Part shown: one piece after another, positions 1-8,950 of the stretch
How positions within the stretch are numbered: position 1 is the first letter of the stretch
Layout: each line of letters begins with the position of its first letter
Source: Methanospirillum hungatei JF-1
GTDB lineage: Archaea; Halobacteriota; Methanomicrobia; Methanomicrobiales; Methanospirillaceae
NCBI RefSeq assembly: GCF_000013445.1
Contig: NC_007796.1
Span: forward strand, 1,586,936 to 1,650,935
Direction: 5' to 3'
DNA: 64,000 nt
Notes under the pieces: model-generated
Told to the model about the DNA's origin: nothing
The model's database searches: none
The model's input: the letters and a program-made list of their open reading frames with translations, nothing else
Position numbers and translations under genes: made by a program

Positions 1-856
1 TAGCATCGTCAAACGCTTCAGACGGACTTTTTAGTTCAGCCCGGTTTTTCTTATATTTGAAATAGATCTCATCTGCAATATCGGGGATGACGATATTATC
101 CCGATAGAACCGCATCTTCTTCTCAAGTTCGCGGTACATACCGATTAAACCATAAATCGGACCAAACTCCGGCAGTGCAATACCTGATTCATAGCCTAGA
201 CCTGCATCCACCACGGTCAGATATGATTGGGCACTATCCATTACGCCCATGGCATCTTCGATCTCTTTCCCCACGATGTTTTGCCCGGCTTCATCCACCA
301 GACTTCCCTGCCAGTCAGGAATCTCTCGTGTTAAATTGTCTTTGAATGCAGAGATATCCCACATCATATTATCTTTCAGAGCGTAGGTGATTCCCCTGTC
401 CGGTCCAAGTACACCGGTTTCGTTCGCCACCAGGGCCTTATACAGGACCTCATCAGAATATTTACCAAACTGTGAGGGGAGATAGTATCGAAGTGTCCAG
501 ATAAGTTCTCCATAGTCTCGTGTCTTCTTTGTTGTATCTTCTCCCTTCAATCGGCCGTATATTAATTTCCCTAACCGAATCACTTCAGATTCGGCAAATT
601 TTTCCATATCAGACTGCCTTTCTGCATATGAAGGAGTACAACCCAGTCTATCAAAAATATCCTTCTGGTCATTTAAACCCTTATAAACCGCACCCCAAAC
701 CTCTATATCGACAGTAGTTGATGGATCAATCCATATATACAACTCATATTCATTATTTGTCTGAGTCCCATCAGCAACATCAGAAATTTTTGATGCAATA
801 ACAGAACCAGGTAATCCATCAAAAATAGACATTTCCCGGCCATCCGGCCAGCTCAT
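1..856 (-). CDS. Hypothetical protein, C-terminus cut by window edge
   Basis: An open minus-strand frame runs from an ATG at 856 off the left end without a stop, giving about 285 visible residues. It begins MSWPDGREMS and reads as a soluble, acidic, tryptophan- and tyrosine-containing protein with no signal peptide or membrane segment. I do not recognise the family. Its ATG overlaps the TGA of the upstream gene in an ATGA arrangement, so the two are almost certainly co-transcribed and translationally coupled. The upstream partner carries an N-terminal membrane anchor or signal peptide, so a secreted or membrane-linked pair is possible, but that is inference. Confidence 0.75.
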   Translation of the reverse strand, partial: MSWPDGREMSIFDGLPGSVIASKISDVADGTQTNNEYELYIWIDPSTTVDIEVWGAVYKGLNDQKDIFDRLGCTPSYAERQSDMEKFAESEVIRLGKLIYGRLKGEDTTKKTRDYGELIWTLRYYLPSQFGKYSDEVLYKALVANETGVLGPDRGITYALKDNMMWDISAFKDNLTREIPDWQGSLVDEAGQNIVGKEIEDAMGVMDSAQSYLTVVDAGLGYESGIALPEFGPIYGLIGMYRELEKKMRFYRDNIVIPDIADEIYFKYKKNRAELKSPSEAFDDA

Positions 857-1206
857 AACCCACTCCTGAAATTCTTCAGGCGTTTGAAATTTTTTTGCTG
901 ATCAATACTCACAACGACGCTCACATAATCCCCCTTCTTATTTTTTACCCGGTTATCATTTTGAGGGCATGAAAAAGGAATATACCCTCCCCACCGAACA
1001 GTGTGGACATGATTTCCTGAAGTAGGATATGATTCCCATTCTTCTGATACCTGAAGATTTGAAGAAATATCAGAACTCTGTGGAAGGGCAGAAATGAGAG
1101 ATGATGGAACATCCCCCGATACAGGAAAAACCAAAATAAAAATAAAGATCGCTGATACAAACAAAGGCATTATCAATCCATTTTGTTTCTGATGAATGAA
1201 TGACAT
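853..1206 (-). CDS. Small protein with N-terminal signal peptide or anchor, unknown function
   Basis: A frame open from 1242 contains a better start at ATG 1206, nine bases after a G-run (minus strand GGGGGAAAT), giving 117 residues. From that start, residues 1-12 are polar or basic and about 13-32 are hydrophobic, ending near FPVSGD, which resembles a signal peptide or single membrane anchor. The rest is hydrophilic and contains a single cysteine (SCPQ). There is no recognisable domain. The stop overlaps the ATG of the next minus-strand gene by 4 bp, indicating an operon. The longer version (129 aa from 1242) cannot be excluded. Confidence 0.6.
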   Translation of the reverse strand: MSFIHQKQNGLIMPLFVSAIFIFILVFPVSGDVPSSLISALPQSSDISSNLQVSEEWESYPTSGNHVHTVRWGGYIPFSCPQNDNRVKNKKGDYVSVVVSIDQQKNFKRLKNFRSGL

Positions 1207-1424
1207 GATCAATTTCCCCCAAGATGCCTTCAGGAAAAGCAACCATGAGAGTGAATCTGTTATTATTCAGCAGGATCATACAGAACAATACCTGCTATGT
1301 GGATTTCTGATTGTACCGGTGGCATCAATGCATGAGTATTCGCACCTGAGTTGATAAAGTATGTGGCTCATTCAAATTTTTCCATGAACGGCCATTATGC
1401 CAAAAAAGGGAAAGTATAAGCGAA

Positions 1425-2768
1425 TCAGGCGTTATCAAAATTTTTACTCACCATCTCATATACCTCATCAATAAGCCGACCAGCTTCCCCGGTCATATAG
1501 AGCGGTATGGATAATATGGTATCATGAAAACTCAGCTCTCCTTCCCAGAACCGAATCGCAAACGGAGGCTTTTTCTCTTCCATGTACACACGCAGGGACC
1601 GGAGCGTACCGGTCTTTCCTGATTTCACTTCAACCGGGTATATCCTGCCTTTCCTGGTGATGCAGTAATCAATCTCACTCGAGCTCCCGGTCTTATCCCG
1701 TGCCCAGAAATAAAGTTCTGAACTGATGAACGGATCCTCAAGTGCCAATAATTCCTGACCGATAAACTGCTCTGCCAAACTGCCTCTGTTAATCTGCATA
1801 ACATCCTTCAGACTCATAATTTCAGCATTCAATCCACAAAGATGCTGCATAAGGCCAATATCCAGAAAAATATACTTCTGCTTATTGGACAGGGTTGCAC
1901 CGAGGGGAAGACCAGATGCATCTGTTCCATAGACAGGAGTGATGACACGGGCAAGGCTGAGCAGGTGGAGGGCATTTTTCAGATCGCGGGATTTAGATTC
2001 CCGGTCAATATTCACATATTTTATCTGTTCTGAAACCATCCGGGGAATTGCCGAAAAGACGGTCTGCAGATGTATTACCTCTGATGTCTTGCCATATTTG
2101 TAAAAATCCCGTTTATATGTTTCAATAAGTGCATCCTGGATATGTGAGCAGGTAAGAAAACTATCTGACTCCAGGTATGAGGCGATTACTTCAGGCATTC
2201 CTCCAAGGATAAAATACGTCCGAAGAAGAGAATTGAGTCGTTCATGGACTACTTTAGGGATGGCATCAGAGATATGAACGGAGTTCAGATATGAAATGAG
2301 GTTTTCTTCTCCCACTGCCCTCATGAATTCGGAAAAGGTGAGCGGGAACATATTTAAAAACTGAACTCTCCCCACCGGCATTCTCATTTCCGGAGTAAAT
2401 GCAAATTCAAGAAGTGAACCGGCTCCTATTACAAAGATATCAGGACGTAATTCTTTAAAGTAACGAAGAGACATGATAGCGTCCGGACACTCCTGTATTT
2501 CATCCAGAAATATCAGGGTATCTTTCGTGATTTTCTGGCGAAATAATAGTTCTATCTGTGAAATAATGGAATTTGGATCTTTCGTGTGAAATATTGATTT
2601 GAAACCAGGATCTAAATCAAAATTAAGGGCAACATAATTTTTAAATTCCTTTTTCCCAAATCGCTCGACACTATAACTCTTCCCCACCTGTCGTGCACCC
2701 CTGATGAGAAGCGGAGTCCGGTGAGATTTTTTCCATGAGAGGAGGTGTGACGAGATGGCCCGATCCAT
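1425..2768 (-). CDS. AAA ATPase with DUF4143 / PD-(D/E)XK C-terminus
   Basis: This is a 447-residue P-loop ATPase of the archaeal ATPase/DUF4143 group. Near the N-terminus is a Walker A motif GARQVGKS, followed by a Walker B-like LIFLDEIQ near residue 100. The C-terminal third carries a restriction-endonuclease-like core, with SEIDY followed by IYPVEVKSGKTG (D...E-x-K). The family is widespread in archaea and bacteria; its substrate is unknown and a mobile or defence-related role is only suspected. A longer frame extends to 2822, but ATG 2768 is preferred. A TATA-like box lies about 28 bp upstream of it, which would give an essentially leaderless transcript. Three related ATPases occur elsewhere in the window. 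Confidence 0.85.
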   Translation of the reverse strand: MDRAISSHLLSWKKSHRTPLLIRGARQVGKSYSVERFGKKEFKNYVALNFDLDPGFKSIFHTKDPNSIISQIELLFRQKITKDTLIFLDEIQECPDAIMSLRYFKELRPDIFVIGAGSLLEFAFTPEMRMPVGRVQFLNMFPLTFSEFMRAVGEENLISYLNSVHISDAIPKVVHERLNSLLRTYFILGGMPEVIASYLESDSFLTCSHIQDALIETYKRDFYKYGKTSEVIHLQTVFSAIPRMVSEQIKYVNIDRESKSRDLKNALHLLSLARVITPVYGTDASGLPLGATLSNKQKYIFLDIGLMQHLCGLNAEIMSLKDVMQINRGSLAEQFIGQELLALEDPFISSELYFWARDKTGSSSEIDYCITRKGRIYPVEVKSGKTGTLRSLRVYMEEKKPPFAIRFWEGELSFHDTILSIPLYMTGEAGRLIDEVYEMVSKNFDNA

Positions 2769-2790
2769 AGTTACTATATGCAGTTCGAAG

Positions 2791-2802
2791 AACATATATA
2801 CC
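2791..2802 (-). promoter_or_regulatory. TATA box for the AAA ATPase at 1425-2768
   Basis: On the minus strand this reads GGTATATATGTT. Its centre is about 28 bp from the ATG at 2768, the usual archaeal TATA-to-transcription-start distance, so the mRNA would be leaderless. No Shine-Dalgarno sequence is seen before that ATG, which agrees. Confidence 0.5.
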
Positions 2803-2810
2803 TTGGCTAA

Positions 2811-2855
2811 AATAGGGGGCAATTTTTACCAACTTTTGGACATTTTAGGGGGCAA
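2811..2855. repeat. Two direct repeats TAGGGGGCAA, possible IS end
   Basis: The decamer TAGGGGGCAA occurs at 2813-2822 and again at 2846-2855, each flanked by A/T tracts, with a 33-bp period. G/C-run repeats of this style are reminiscent of the multiple terminal repeats of IS21-family elements. No transposase is adjacent, so at most this is a solo end. The remainder of 2856-3101 contains C-rich sequence and no gene that I can support. Confidence 0.35.
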
Positions 2856-3101
2856 CTTCATCCACCCACCCATACATTTCAGGGGTTCCACCATCACAAT
2901 CACCCCTCTTCCCATCCCTCTTGCCAGGACTCCCATCCAGGAACCAGCCATACCTCCCCACAGCCCCGGAGCAGATTCATGATCTCCGGCTAAACCAAAG
3001 ATGAGAACACTTCAAACCGCTCAATTCCTTAAACCCGCCATTATTCTTCTCCCGATACAAACCTGTTTAAATCACGATACTATCTCCCTTCCAACACTTC
3101 T

Positions 3102-3119
3102 CTGTCACACCCGTGACAG
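3102..3119 (+). promoter_or_regulatory. Hairpin immediately upstream of a ribosome binding site
   Basis: There is a perfect 7-bp inverted repeat, CTGTCAC at 3102-3108 and GTGACAG at 3113-3119, with a 4-base loop. It abuts the Shine-Dalgarno-like GGAG and ATG 3129 of the next gene. In RNA it would fold just 5' of the ribosome binding site. As DNA it could be an operator. Confidence 0.4.
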
Positions 3120-3128
3120 GAGAAACGA

Positions 3129-3632
3129 ATGGCAGACTTTGTCTCAAAATCAGTTGTAAAAAGTGCAGAGCGGGTCCTTGCTACCCCTCTGGCCAGCAAA
3201 GCCACATTAAACACCATCGTCGGGAATATCCTCGCCGACAACCCGTGGGGATGCACCCCGTACCAGTCAGGCGGAGAGACCCTCCCGGCGGTGGCAAAAA
3301 GCAGCGAATACTACTCCGGAACCATCATCTATGAGAACAATGAAGGAAAACAGGTTGGCAGGATATCTGTCCGTGCTCCCTCATCCGGTGCATTTGACAC
3401 CACGATATCCACCCTCCTTGCACAGGCAGGACTTGAGACCGCCATGGGAGGAACTGCATCACATGACAGCTCTGAAGATGGCTTTTCAGTCACCCTCAAA
3501 TGTCATGCAGCGAATGGAGAACTCTATAATGTCGCATTCAAACGTGACAAGGTAAGTATCTCCAGCTTTGAATCGGATGGGATCATGACCACCATCGAGA
3601 CCTGGGCAGATACCGTCAGCGAACTGGCCTGA
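3129..3632 (+). CDS. Conserved-looking hypothetical protein
   Basis: This is a 167-residue soluble protein with no signal peptide. It contains a mixed alpha/beta-looking sequence with one NPWGC motif near residue 38, a central GRISVRAPSSGAFD segment and an acidic C-terminus. I do not recognise a family. The start is supported by AGGAG about six bases upstream of the ATG. It is followed after 23 bp by a small exported protein with an excellent Shine-Dalgarno sequence, so the three genes 3129-4419 are probably one operon. A perfect hairpin lies directly before its ribosome binding site. Confidence 0.7.
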   Translation: MADFVSKSVVKSAERVLATPLASKATLNTIVGNILADNPWGCTPYQSGGETLPAVAKSSEYYSGTIIYENNEGKQVGRISVRAPSSGAFDTTISTLLAQAGLETAMGGTASHDSSEDGFSVTLKCHAANGELYNVAFKRDKVSISSFESDGIMTTIETWADTVSELA

Positions 3633-3655
3633 TCACCCTTCTTTTTGGAGGTGAC

Positions 3656-4207
3656 ATGAATACCCATTATTCTCTCCTCTTTCTCATTATTCTCATCCCC
3701 GCTGTAAGCTTTTCCTGTGCTGATTCCCTTACATCTTCCATCGTCTGTAATGGAGCAGCCTTTGTCTCATCATCACTCATCAGCCAGGGACAGACCTATG
3801 CAGCAGAGTTCTTTGCAAGTGACCTGGCAGTTCTCATCAGAACCCTCAACCTTGACACAGAACCAAAAACACAGACGATCATCAATGCAACCGGCCCACT
3901 CGGAATTGATGAATATTCCAGTCTGACCAGGGAATATGAGAAAGATAGCCCGCTTTGCATCTTTGAGGATACCCGGAACAGAACAGATTCAGGGTCACAA
4001 GTCCGGACTCTGGGCCTATTAGATCAGGGAGAATATTCCTCATCCCGTTCAGTAGCCAAGGAGCTTACTGCATTCACTGCTGTCAATGGATCAGGAATAA
4101 TCCAGATACGAGCCGGAACAGAGGATAAAAACCGGACAACATCAATGAAGGCTGATATCCTCGGAGACATGAACATGACCGAACATCTCACCCTTGGTGG
4201 ATCATGA
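3656..4207 (+). CDS. Exported protein of unknown function
   Basis: This is a 183-residue protein with a clear N-terminal signal peptide (hydrophobic core about residues 5-18, cleavage near SFSCADS). The mature part is Ser/Thr-rich and lacks further membrane segments, so it is likely surface-exposed. The start is certain, because the canonical GGAGGTGAC is directly ahead of the ATG. A cysteine follows the hydrophobic core (FSC), but the surrounding residues do not make a classic lipobox. The stop overlaps the start of the next small membrane protein by 4 bp, so the two products may work together at the membrane. Confidence 0.7.
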   Translation: MNTHYSLLFLIILIPAVSFSCADSLTSSIVCNGAAFVSSSLISQGQTYAAEFFASDLAVLIRTLNLDTEPKTQTIINATGPLGIDEYSSLTREYEKDSPLCIFEDTRNRTDSGSQVRTLGLLDQGEYSSSRSVAKELTAFTAVNGSGIIQIRAGTEDKNRTTSMKADILGDMNMTEHLTLGGS

Positions 4208-4419
4208 TCACATGGGATCATACCTTCCTTCTCACGGTGGTATCGCTCATCTGTGCTGTACCTGGATACATCGGAGGAATTCTCTCTCTCCTCTATTATC
4301 GCCATTATGCAGAGAATATCATTCAATTCGTGAAATCATCCGACAAAGAATTGGAAATAACGTGCATCAGTACCGATAGAGAAGGAAATGTTCACATCAA
4401 AAGCCCCTTTGATGACTGA
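4204..4419 (+). CDS. Small single-pass membrane protein
   Basis: This is a 71-residue protein with one hydrophobic segment (roughly residues 8-32) followed by a charged tail that ends in acidic residues. It overlaps the upstream exported-protein gene by ATGA, a sign of translational coupling. There is no family assignment. The C-terminal tail (about 35 residues) is probably cytoplasmic or a short accessory domain. Confidence 0.6.
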   Translation: MITWDHTFLLTVVSLICAVPGYIGGILSLLYYRHYAENIIQFVKSSDKELEITCISTDREGNVHIKSPFDD

Positions 4420-4526
4420 ATAAGGATCTGAATCCATAATTCCATTGCAGAAATCGATTCGATCATACCAGGATCCTCATCCCTCTTTTTCCATACTTTA
4501 TTGATCAGTACATTGCGAAACAATTC

Positions 4527-4551
4527 GATACATTCTGATACATTCTGATAC
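4527..4551. repeat. Tandem decamer GATACATTCT
   Basis: GATACATTCT occurs twice in direct succession, followed by a third partial unit GATAC. Short direct repeats of this kind upstream of a replication gene resemble iterons. With only two and a half units the evidence is weak. Confidence 0.4.
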
Positions 4552-4810
4552 CTACGCATACAATTTGCGCCACATAGATACCAATAGAACACGGATATTT
4601 ATACCCATGCCCGCTGATTTTTAAGCCGATGGGGATTCTATAGGATCTCGCCACAAATGATTTCGAATATGCAGGAATAGGGGCGCATTAGCGCGGAGTA
4701 GATAGCAGAATGAGTATTTTTTTTAACTTTATCTTCTCAGCGAATAATCGAGCTGGTGATAGACAATAATCCCGTAATGTTTATATTTACAGGCCCTCTA
4801 AATACGAAAG

Positions 4811-4829
4811 GCTCCAATACCTGTGGAGC
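4811..4829. other. Stem-loop GCTCCA / TGGAGC
   Basis: This is a perfect 6-bp stem with a 7-base loop in an otherwise A/T-rich intergenic region. There is no T-tract on either side, so it is not an obvious terminator. It may be a protein-binding or replication-related structure. Confidence 0.35.
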
Positions 4830-5049
4830 AGTGTGAATATCAGAGAATAAGTGATTATTCACATAAATTGTAGAGAATTCAGAGCATTTTTAGGAAGTGA
4901 CCTCTAAATGGCCTTCACATCGATACTGAAAAATATGATGAAAAAATTAACCGGAATGGTGATCTATTGAAGAGATTTACACGAAAGCGAACAAATAACC
5001 CCCACATCGTCAATCACCGACCAAGGAAATCGAACTCTGCAGGGGTAAT

Positions 5050-5062
5050 ATGTTATTATATA
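5050..5062 (+). promoter_or_regulatory. Probable promoter of the primase-helicase operon
   Basis: A TTATTATATACG box lies about 50 bp before ATG 5109. A transcript starting about 25 bp downstream would have a short leader containing GGGGTGAGATC, a strong ribosome binding site directly before the ATG. Confidence 0.5.
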
Positions 5063-5108
5063 CGTCTTGTGTTAAGAGAGTTTGCATGCACCAACGGGGT
5101 GAGATCGT

Positions 5109-5438
5109 ATGTCTGACAGCCTCACTCTTCGTGCTGCAATCTATCATGCACTGGCACGACTCAGCCTCTCCGGATACCAGGCTGAACGGATCTGTGGCAA
5201 AACACGACTCTTTGATATCATCGCCTGGAATAAGGAACGGATAGTATTCCTTGCCATCAGAACCTCACGAACCAGGTCTCTTACCCGGTTTTCTGAAGAA
5301 CTGATCTCCTTGTGCAGAATGGTCAACACTCATCCGGTTCAGGTGCAGATCCAGTTCTGGCTCTATTGTAACGCAGAATGGTCACAATACCAGGTACTCA
5401 GCGGAGGAGCCATGCCAATCCGGGAGGGATCCCTGTGA
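5109..5438 (+). CDS. Hypothetical protein, first gene of mobile-element operon
   Basis: This 109-residue basic protein is the first gene of a five-member overlapping cluster. The centre (about residues 32-55) has the alternating strand pattern FDIIAWN-KERIVFLAIR. It recalls the core of PD-(D/E)XK nucleases or Holliday-junction resolvases, but the usual E-x-K is replaced by A-x-R, so any nuclease activity is doubtful. The start is supported by GGGGTGAGATC just upstream. Its stop overlaps the GTG start of the next gene. Its placement suggests an accessory role in replication or recombination of the element. Confidence 0.6.
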   Translation: MSDSLTLRAAIYHALARLSLSGYQAERICGKTRLFDIIAWNKERIVFLAIRTSRTRSLTRFSEELISLCRMVNTHPVQVQIQFWLYCNAEWSQYQVLSGGAMPIREGSL

Positions 5439-5698
5439 AAGAGGAGTATATCGATGAAGTCCTCCATGCAGTTATGCATTCCCTCAGGGAGAACCAGACA
5501 CTCATCTCCAGAAGAGCGATAGAAGAAATCATCAGGAATGATCCCTACCTCTATCCGGCATTTCGTTCCCTCTCTCCCACCTCACGGCGGACAAAGATCA
5601 GCATCATCATGAACCTGCACTTCCCCCTCTGGATAAAAGGAAAGGGAGTTCATCAAAATACCTATGTCTGGAAGGTAAAAGACGAGAAAGAGGAGTGA
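5435..5698 (+). CDS. Small hypothetical protein (GTG start)
   Basis: This is an 87-residue protein, starting VKEEYIDEVL. A frame extending back to 5378 exists, but GTG 5435 is chosen. It has an excellent Shine-Dalgarno (GGGAGGGATCC) and overlaps the previous stop as GTGA. The sequence is mostly helical and charged, with a SPTSRRTKIS segment that could be a helix-turn-helix or DNA-contacting basic patch. No family is recognised. It lies 9 bp before the primase-helicase gene, so it is co-expressed with it. Confidence 0.6.
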   Translation: MKEEYIDEVLHAVMHSLRENQTLISRRAIEEIIRNDPYLYPAFRSLSPTSRRTKISIIMNLHFPLWIKGKGVHQNTYVWKVKDEKEE

Positions 5699-5707
5699 GG
5701 GGGCATC

Positions 5708-8700
5708 ATGACATCCCAGATACAAAATACCCTACACACCCTCTTTCAGCCAGGATCAGTCCTTGAACTTCGAGCCCTTTGGAAGAATGGCGGTGTTGCA
5801 TCAGGATACTACACCGATTATGAGAAGATGGCCCAGGATGCGGCAATTCTTGACGGGTTATCAGATATAGCAGGAATCTATGTTGTAGCAAATGAGATCA
5901 ATCCGGACCTCTTCGCACGGCGGGCAAACCGTCTGAATATGAAGTTGTCTAGGGACGATAAGACCACTGGTGACGAAGATATCATTCATCGGAACTGGTT
6001 CCTAATTGACGTAGATCCCCGGCGACCTTCCGGGATATCATCAACCGATGCAGAGCACCAGGCTGCCCTTCACAAAGCCAACCGGATCAGGGAATTCCTC
6101 TCTGAACTTGGATGGCCTGAACCAGTCTGTGCCGACTCCGGGAACGGGGCACATCTCATGTACCGGATAGACCTTCCCAATGATGATGCCTCACAACGCC
6201 TCATAAAATCCGCCCTTTTAGTCCTCTCAGCATTCTTCTCCGATGAACAGTCAGATGTAGACACCACCGTCTCCAATGCAGCACGGATATGGAAATTATA
6301 TGGAACACTCTCACGAAAGGGTGATTCAACCGATTACCGGCCACATCGTCGTTCCCTGATTCGATCTCGTCCGGATGTATTAGAAATTACCACGTATGAT
6401 CTGTTCCTCCGCCTGGTATCGCTTCTCCCCATGGGTGAGGATATCAGGACAGGAATAGAAAAACAAGGCATCATCCCCCGGGAAGAGGGATTCTCTCTTG
6501 GAACATGGTTGCAGAAGAATGGATTCTCATGCAGGGAAAAGCCCTATGGAGGAGGCATTCTCTACCTCTTTGATCAGTGTCCGTTCTCATCCGCCCATGC
6601 TGACGGAGCATATGCAATTCAGTTCGCCAATGGCGGCATATTCGCCGGATGTCACCACAATTCCTGTGGCGGCGGAACCCAGCGATGGCAGGAACTTCGT
6701 GAACGAATAGAAGGAAAACGTCCTCACCGTGATTATGACACCTGGCGACGGGAAGGAATCAGAAAACGGGCACGGGATAAAGCAGAACGTGACGGTATAC
6801 CTGAATTACCGGGTGCAGAGGAATGGAAACCAGCCGATGAAGATACCAATATTACCCCGTCCGAATCTGCCATAAGCCCGGATAAACCCAGTCAGACCAG
6901 TCATCCCAGACATGAAGTTTCAATACCCCTGGAGAACCGTCCGGAGATCTGGGAGAAAGCCATGGAGATTCTACATCACGGAAACCCAATTCAATACCTC
7001 CTTGACACCTTCGCAGAACATCATGTCGGTGACGGGATTGTTGCCCGATGCCTGATCATGTCACTTGCATCCCGGCTGGTTGAAAATTCAAAGGGGCTTC
7101 ATGTGCTGGTCACCGGAGAATCAGGAAAGGGAAAGTCCCACAGTTTTGATACGATGCTGGACCTTATCCCAGAAGAAGACACCCTTGCCGGCCGGTTCAG
7201 TGACAAGGCCCTCTTCTATCTTGATGACCTGAAAAAGGGATCAGTCATCTGTCTTGATGATGTATCACTCTCCGAACCAATGCAGGAGACCTTAAAGGGA
7301 GTCACCAGTAGTTTTCACAAACCCTTCATCTACCGGACGGTTGACAAGGAACGGAAAGGTCTGGTCAGGATTATTCCGGAACGGTGTATCTGGTGGGTTG
7401 CAAAGATGGAAGGAACGGGTGACGACCAGGTATGGAATCGTATGCTCACCGTCTGGATAGATGACAGCATCGAGCAGGACACAGAGGTCATGGCACGGGA
7501 ACTTGCAGCAGCTGCACGATCCACGGCCCTGCATCCAGAGATATCAGAGCGGACATTCATCTGCCGGGCACTCTGGAAGGAGCTCAGGGAATACCCGGTC
7601 CTCATACCCTATGCAGAACGAATCAGGTTCGCATCGGTCCGGAACCGGAGAAACCTGACGATGCTTTTGGATCTCATCCGGTCAGTCGCACTCATGTACC
7701 AGTATCAGCGTGTGATTCAGGAGACAAACGGAGTTAAGGAAGTTATTGCATCAGAGGAAGATTTCGCCCTGGCAAAGGAGATATTCCTACTCATATCCGG
7801 CACTCATGGCGGCCAGTATACCAAACTGACCAAGGCAGAGTATGAGATGGTTGAGATCATCAGAAGAGAGCATATCGTCTCATTCACCCTGCAGGAGATG
7901 CAGAAATTACTTGGAAAGTCACGAACCGCCACGTACCGGATTATTCATCCCAAAGATCCGAATAAACGTGAGTATGAAGGGTTGCTTGAGAAATGCCCGC
8001 CCCTCTCCTTTACCAAGCAGTCTCTTCTGCTTGAGAGTGGAAAGCGTCAGATCTGTAATGTCTACACCTGGGATTATGAGATGGATGCCGTATGGTCAGG
8101 ACGTGAGGGGTGTTGGCTGTCATCCGATGACGACGATGATCAGTCTGATGAGATGAACCGATCACCTGTGCAGGTGTGCCCCCCTGTGCCCGTGGTGTTT
8201 TCAGAAAATGACACAGCAATCAAACCCCGTGATGCAGAATTAAATCAAAACACAGAACAATCCGGGTCAGAAAAAGATGGTGTGCGTACCCCGGCAGGAT
8301 CACAGAGCCCGGATGTCAGTGATCATACCGGTTCCTGTGAATTCAAAAATAATGCACACCGTACACAGAGTTTAGGGAATACGAATAATTCTTCACCTGA
8401 TTCTGAAACGGTACCTGATGTACCTGTGCAAAAAAATGAGAACAGAGTGGGATCAGGGTGTGCACAGGATCACAGCGTGCAAGAATCAGATACAGATACG
8501 GATACAGATACAGTCACAAAGACACGTGATCGATTTCTATCAAAATCAGAGATTGATCCAGCCCGGTGTATCAGGATAGAAGGAACAGGAGCACATACCA
8601 GAGTCTGTGATAGTTGTGGAGCGACTGGAGGCATATACGAACTCAGGGCAGGGATTCGAATGCCAGTTACCAATGCTGTTCCGATCATTTGTGAAAAGTG

Positions 8701-8950
8701 CCATAGTGCAGCGGTTGCACGGGAGGTATTATCATTCCGGGCTCTCCCAGGACTCCTGCCAATTGCCAACATGAAACCGTTTGATAAAGAGGGGGTGCCA
8801 TGTTCGCTCTGTCATATCAACCGGATTGCATGGCTGGATGACGAGACAAATATAGGCCTGTGCCAGACGTGTTATGAGCGGGAAAAGGATCTTTCCGCCA
8901 GAGAGCGTGATACACGGGGGACTATTGAGGAGAGATCCGATGCCATTTGA
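5708..8950 (+). CDS. Primase-helicase of an integrated plasmid or virus
   Basis: This 1080-residue fusion would prime and unwind DNA during element replication. Residues about 30-230 are an archaeo-eukaryotic-type primase (PrimPol) domain, with motif I as LIDVDPRRPSG (D101, D103). Motif II is SGNGAHLMY (H149) and motif III is DVDTTVSNAARIW followed by GTLSRKGD. A zinc-binding segment follows (C291, C315, C320). A P-loop helicase domain follows, with Walker A GESGKGKS at 470-477 and Walker B VICLDD at about 513-518. A low-complexity linker (about 840-950) contains an SDTDTDTDT repeat. The C-terminus has two four-cysteine zinc ribbons (C967/970/995/998 and C1032/1035/1052/1055). It sits in an operon with four small genes. 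No integrase is seen nearby, so mobility is inferred from the protein type. Confidence 0.85.
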   Translation: MTSQIQNTLHTLFQPGSVLELRALWKNGGVASGYYTDYEKMAQDAAILDGLSDIAGIYVVANEINPDLFARRANRLNMKLSRDDKTTGDEDIIHRNWFLIDVDPRRPSGISSTDAEHQAALHKANRIREFLSELGWPEPVCADSGNGAHLMYRIDLPNDDASQRLIKSALLVLSAFFSDEQSDVDTTVSNAARIWKLYGTLSRKGDSTDYRPHRRSLIRSRPDVLEITTYDLFLRLVSLLPMGEDIRTGIEKQGIIPREEGFSLGTWLQKNGFSCREKPYGGGILYLFDQCPFSSAHADGAYAIQFANGGIFAGCHHNSCGGGTQRWQELRERIEGKRPHRDYDTWRREGIRKRARDKAERDGIPELPGAEEWKPADEDTNITPSESAISPDKPSQTSHPRHEVSIPLENRPEIWEKAMEILHHGNPIQYLLDTFAEHHVGDGIVARCLIMSLASRLVENSKGLHVLVTGESGKGKSHSFDTMLDLIPEEDTLAGRFSDKALFYLDDLKKGSVICLDDVSLSEPMQETLKGVTSSFHKPFIYRTVDKERKGLVRIIPERCIWWVAKMEGTGDDQVWNRMLTVWIDDSIEQDTEVMARELAAAARSTALHPEISERTFICRALWKELREYPVLIPYAERIRFASVRNRRNLTMLLDLIRSVALMYQYQRVIQETNGVKEVIASEEDFALAKEIFLLISGTHGGQYTKLTKAEYEMVEIIRREHIVSFTLQEMQKLLGKSRTATYRIIHPKDPNKREYEGLLEKCPPLSFTKQSLLLESGKRQICNVYTWDYEMDAVWSGREGCWLSSDDDDDQSDEMNRSPVQVCPPVPVVFSENDTAIKPRDAELNQNTEQSGSEKDGVRTPAGSQSPDVSDHTGSCEFKNNAHRTQSLGNTNNSSPDSETVPDVPVQKNENRVGSGCAQDHSVQESDTDTDTDTVTKTRDRFLSKSEIDPARCIRIEGTGAHTRVCDSCGATGGIYELRAGIRMPVTNAVPIICEKCHSAAVAREVLSFRALPGLLPIANMKPFDKEGVPCSLCHINRIAWLDDETNIGLCQTCYEREKDLSARERDTRGTIEERSDAI
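8487..8513. repeat. Hexanucleotide microsatellite inside the primase-helicase
   Basis: Four units of CAGATA (one variant CGGATA) plus CAG encode an alternating Asp-Thr stretch in the linker before the C-terminal zinc ribbons. The repeat is in frame, so unit gain or loss would only change linker length. Confidence 0.7.

Larger units (their letters stand above)
4420..5108. other. Non-coding 0.7-kb region ahead of the replication-type operon
   Basis: There is no credible gene in 689 bp. The stretch is A/T-rich and holds a tandem decamer (4527-4551), a stem-loop (4811-4829) and a TATA-like box close to its right end. Its position directly upstream of a primase-helicase operon makes it the best candidate in the window for an origin or attachment region of a former mobile element, but nothing in the sequence proves this. 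Confidence 0.4.

Noticed and set aside
4527-4551. CRISPR-like repeats
   Set aside because: Units are only 10 bp and directly adjacent, without spacers or cas genes.
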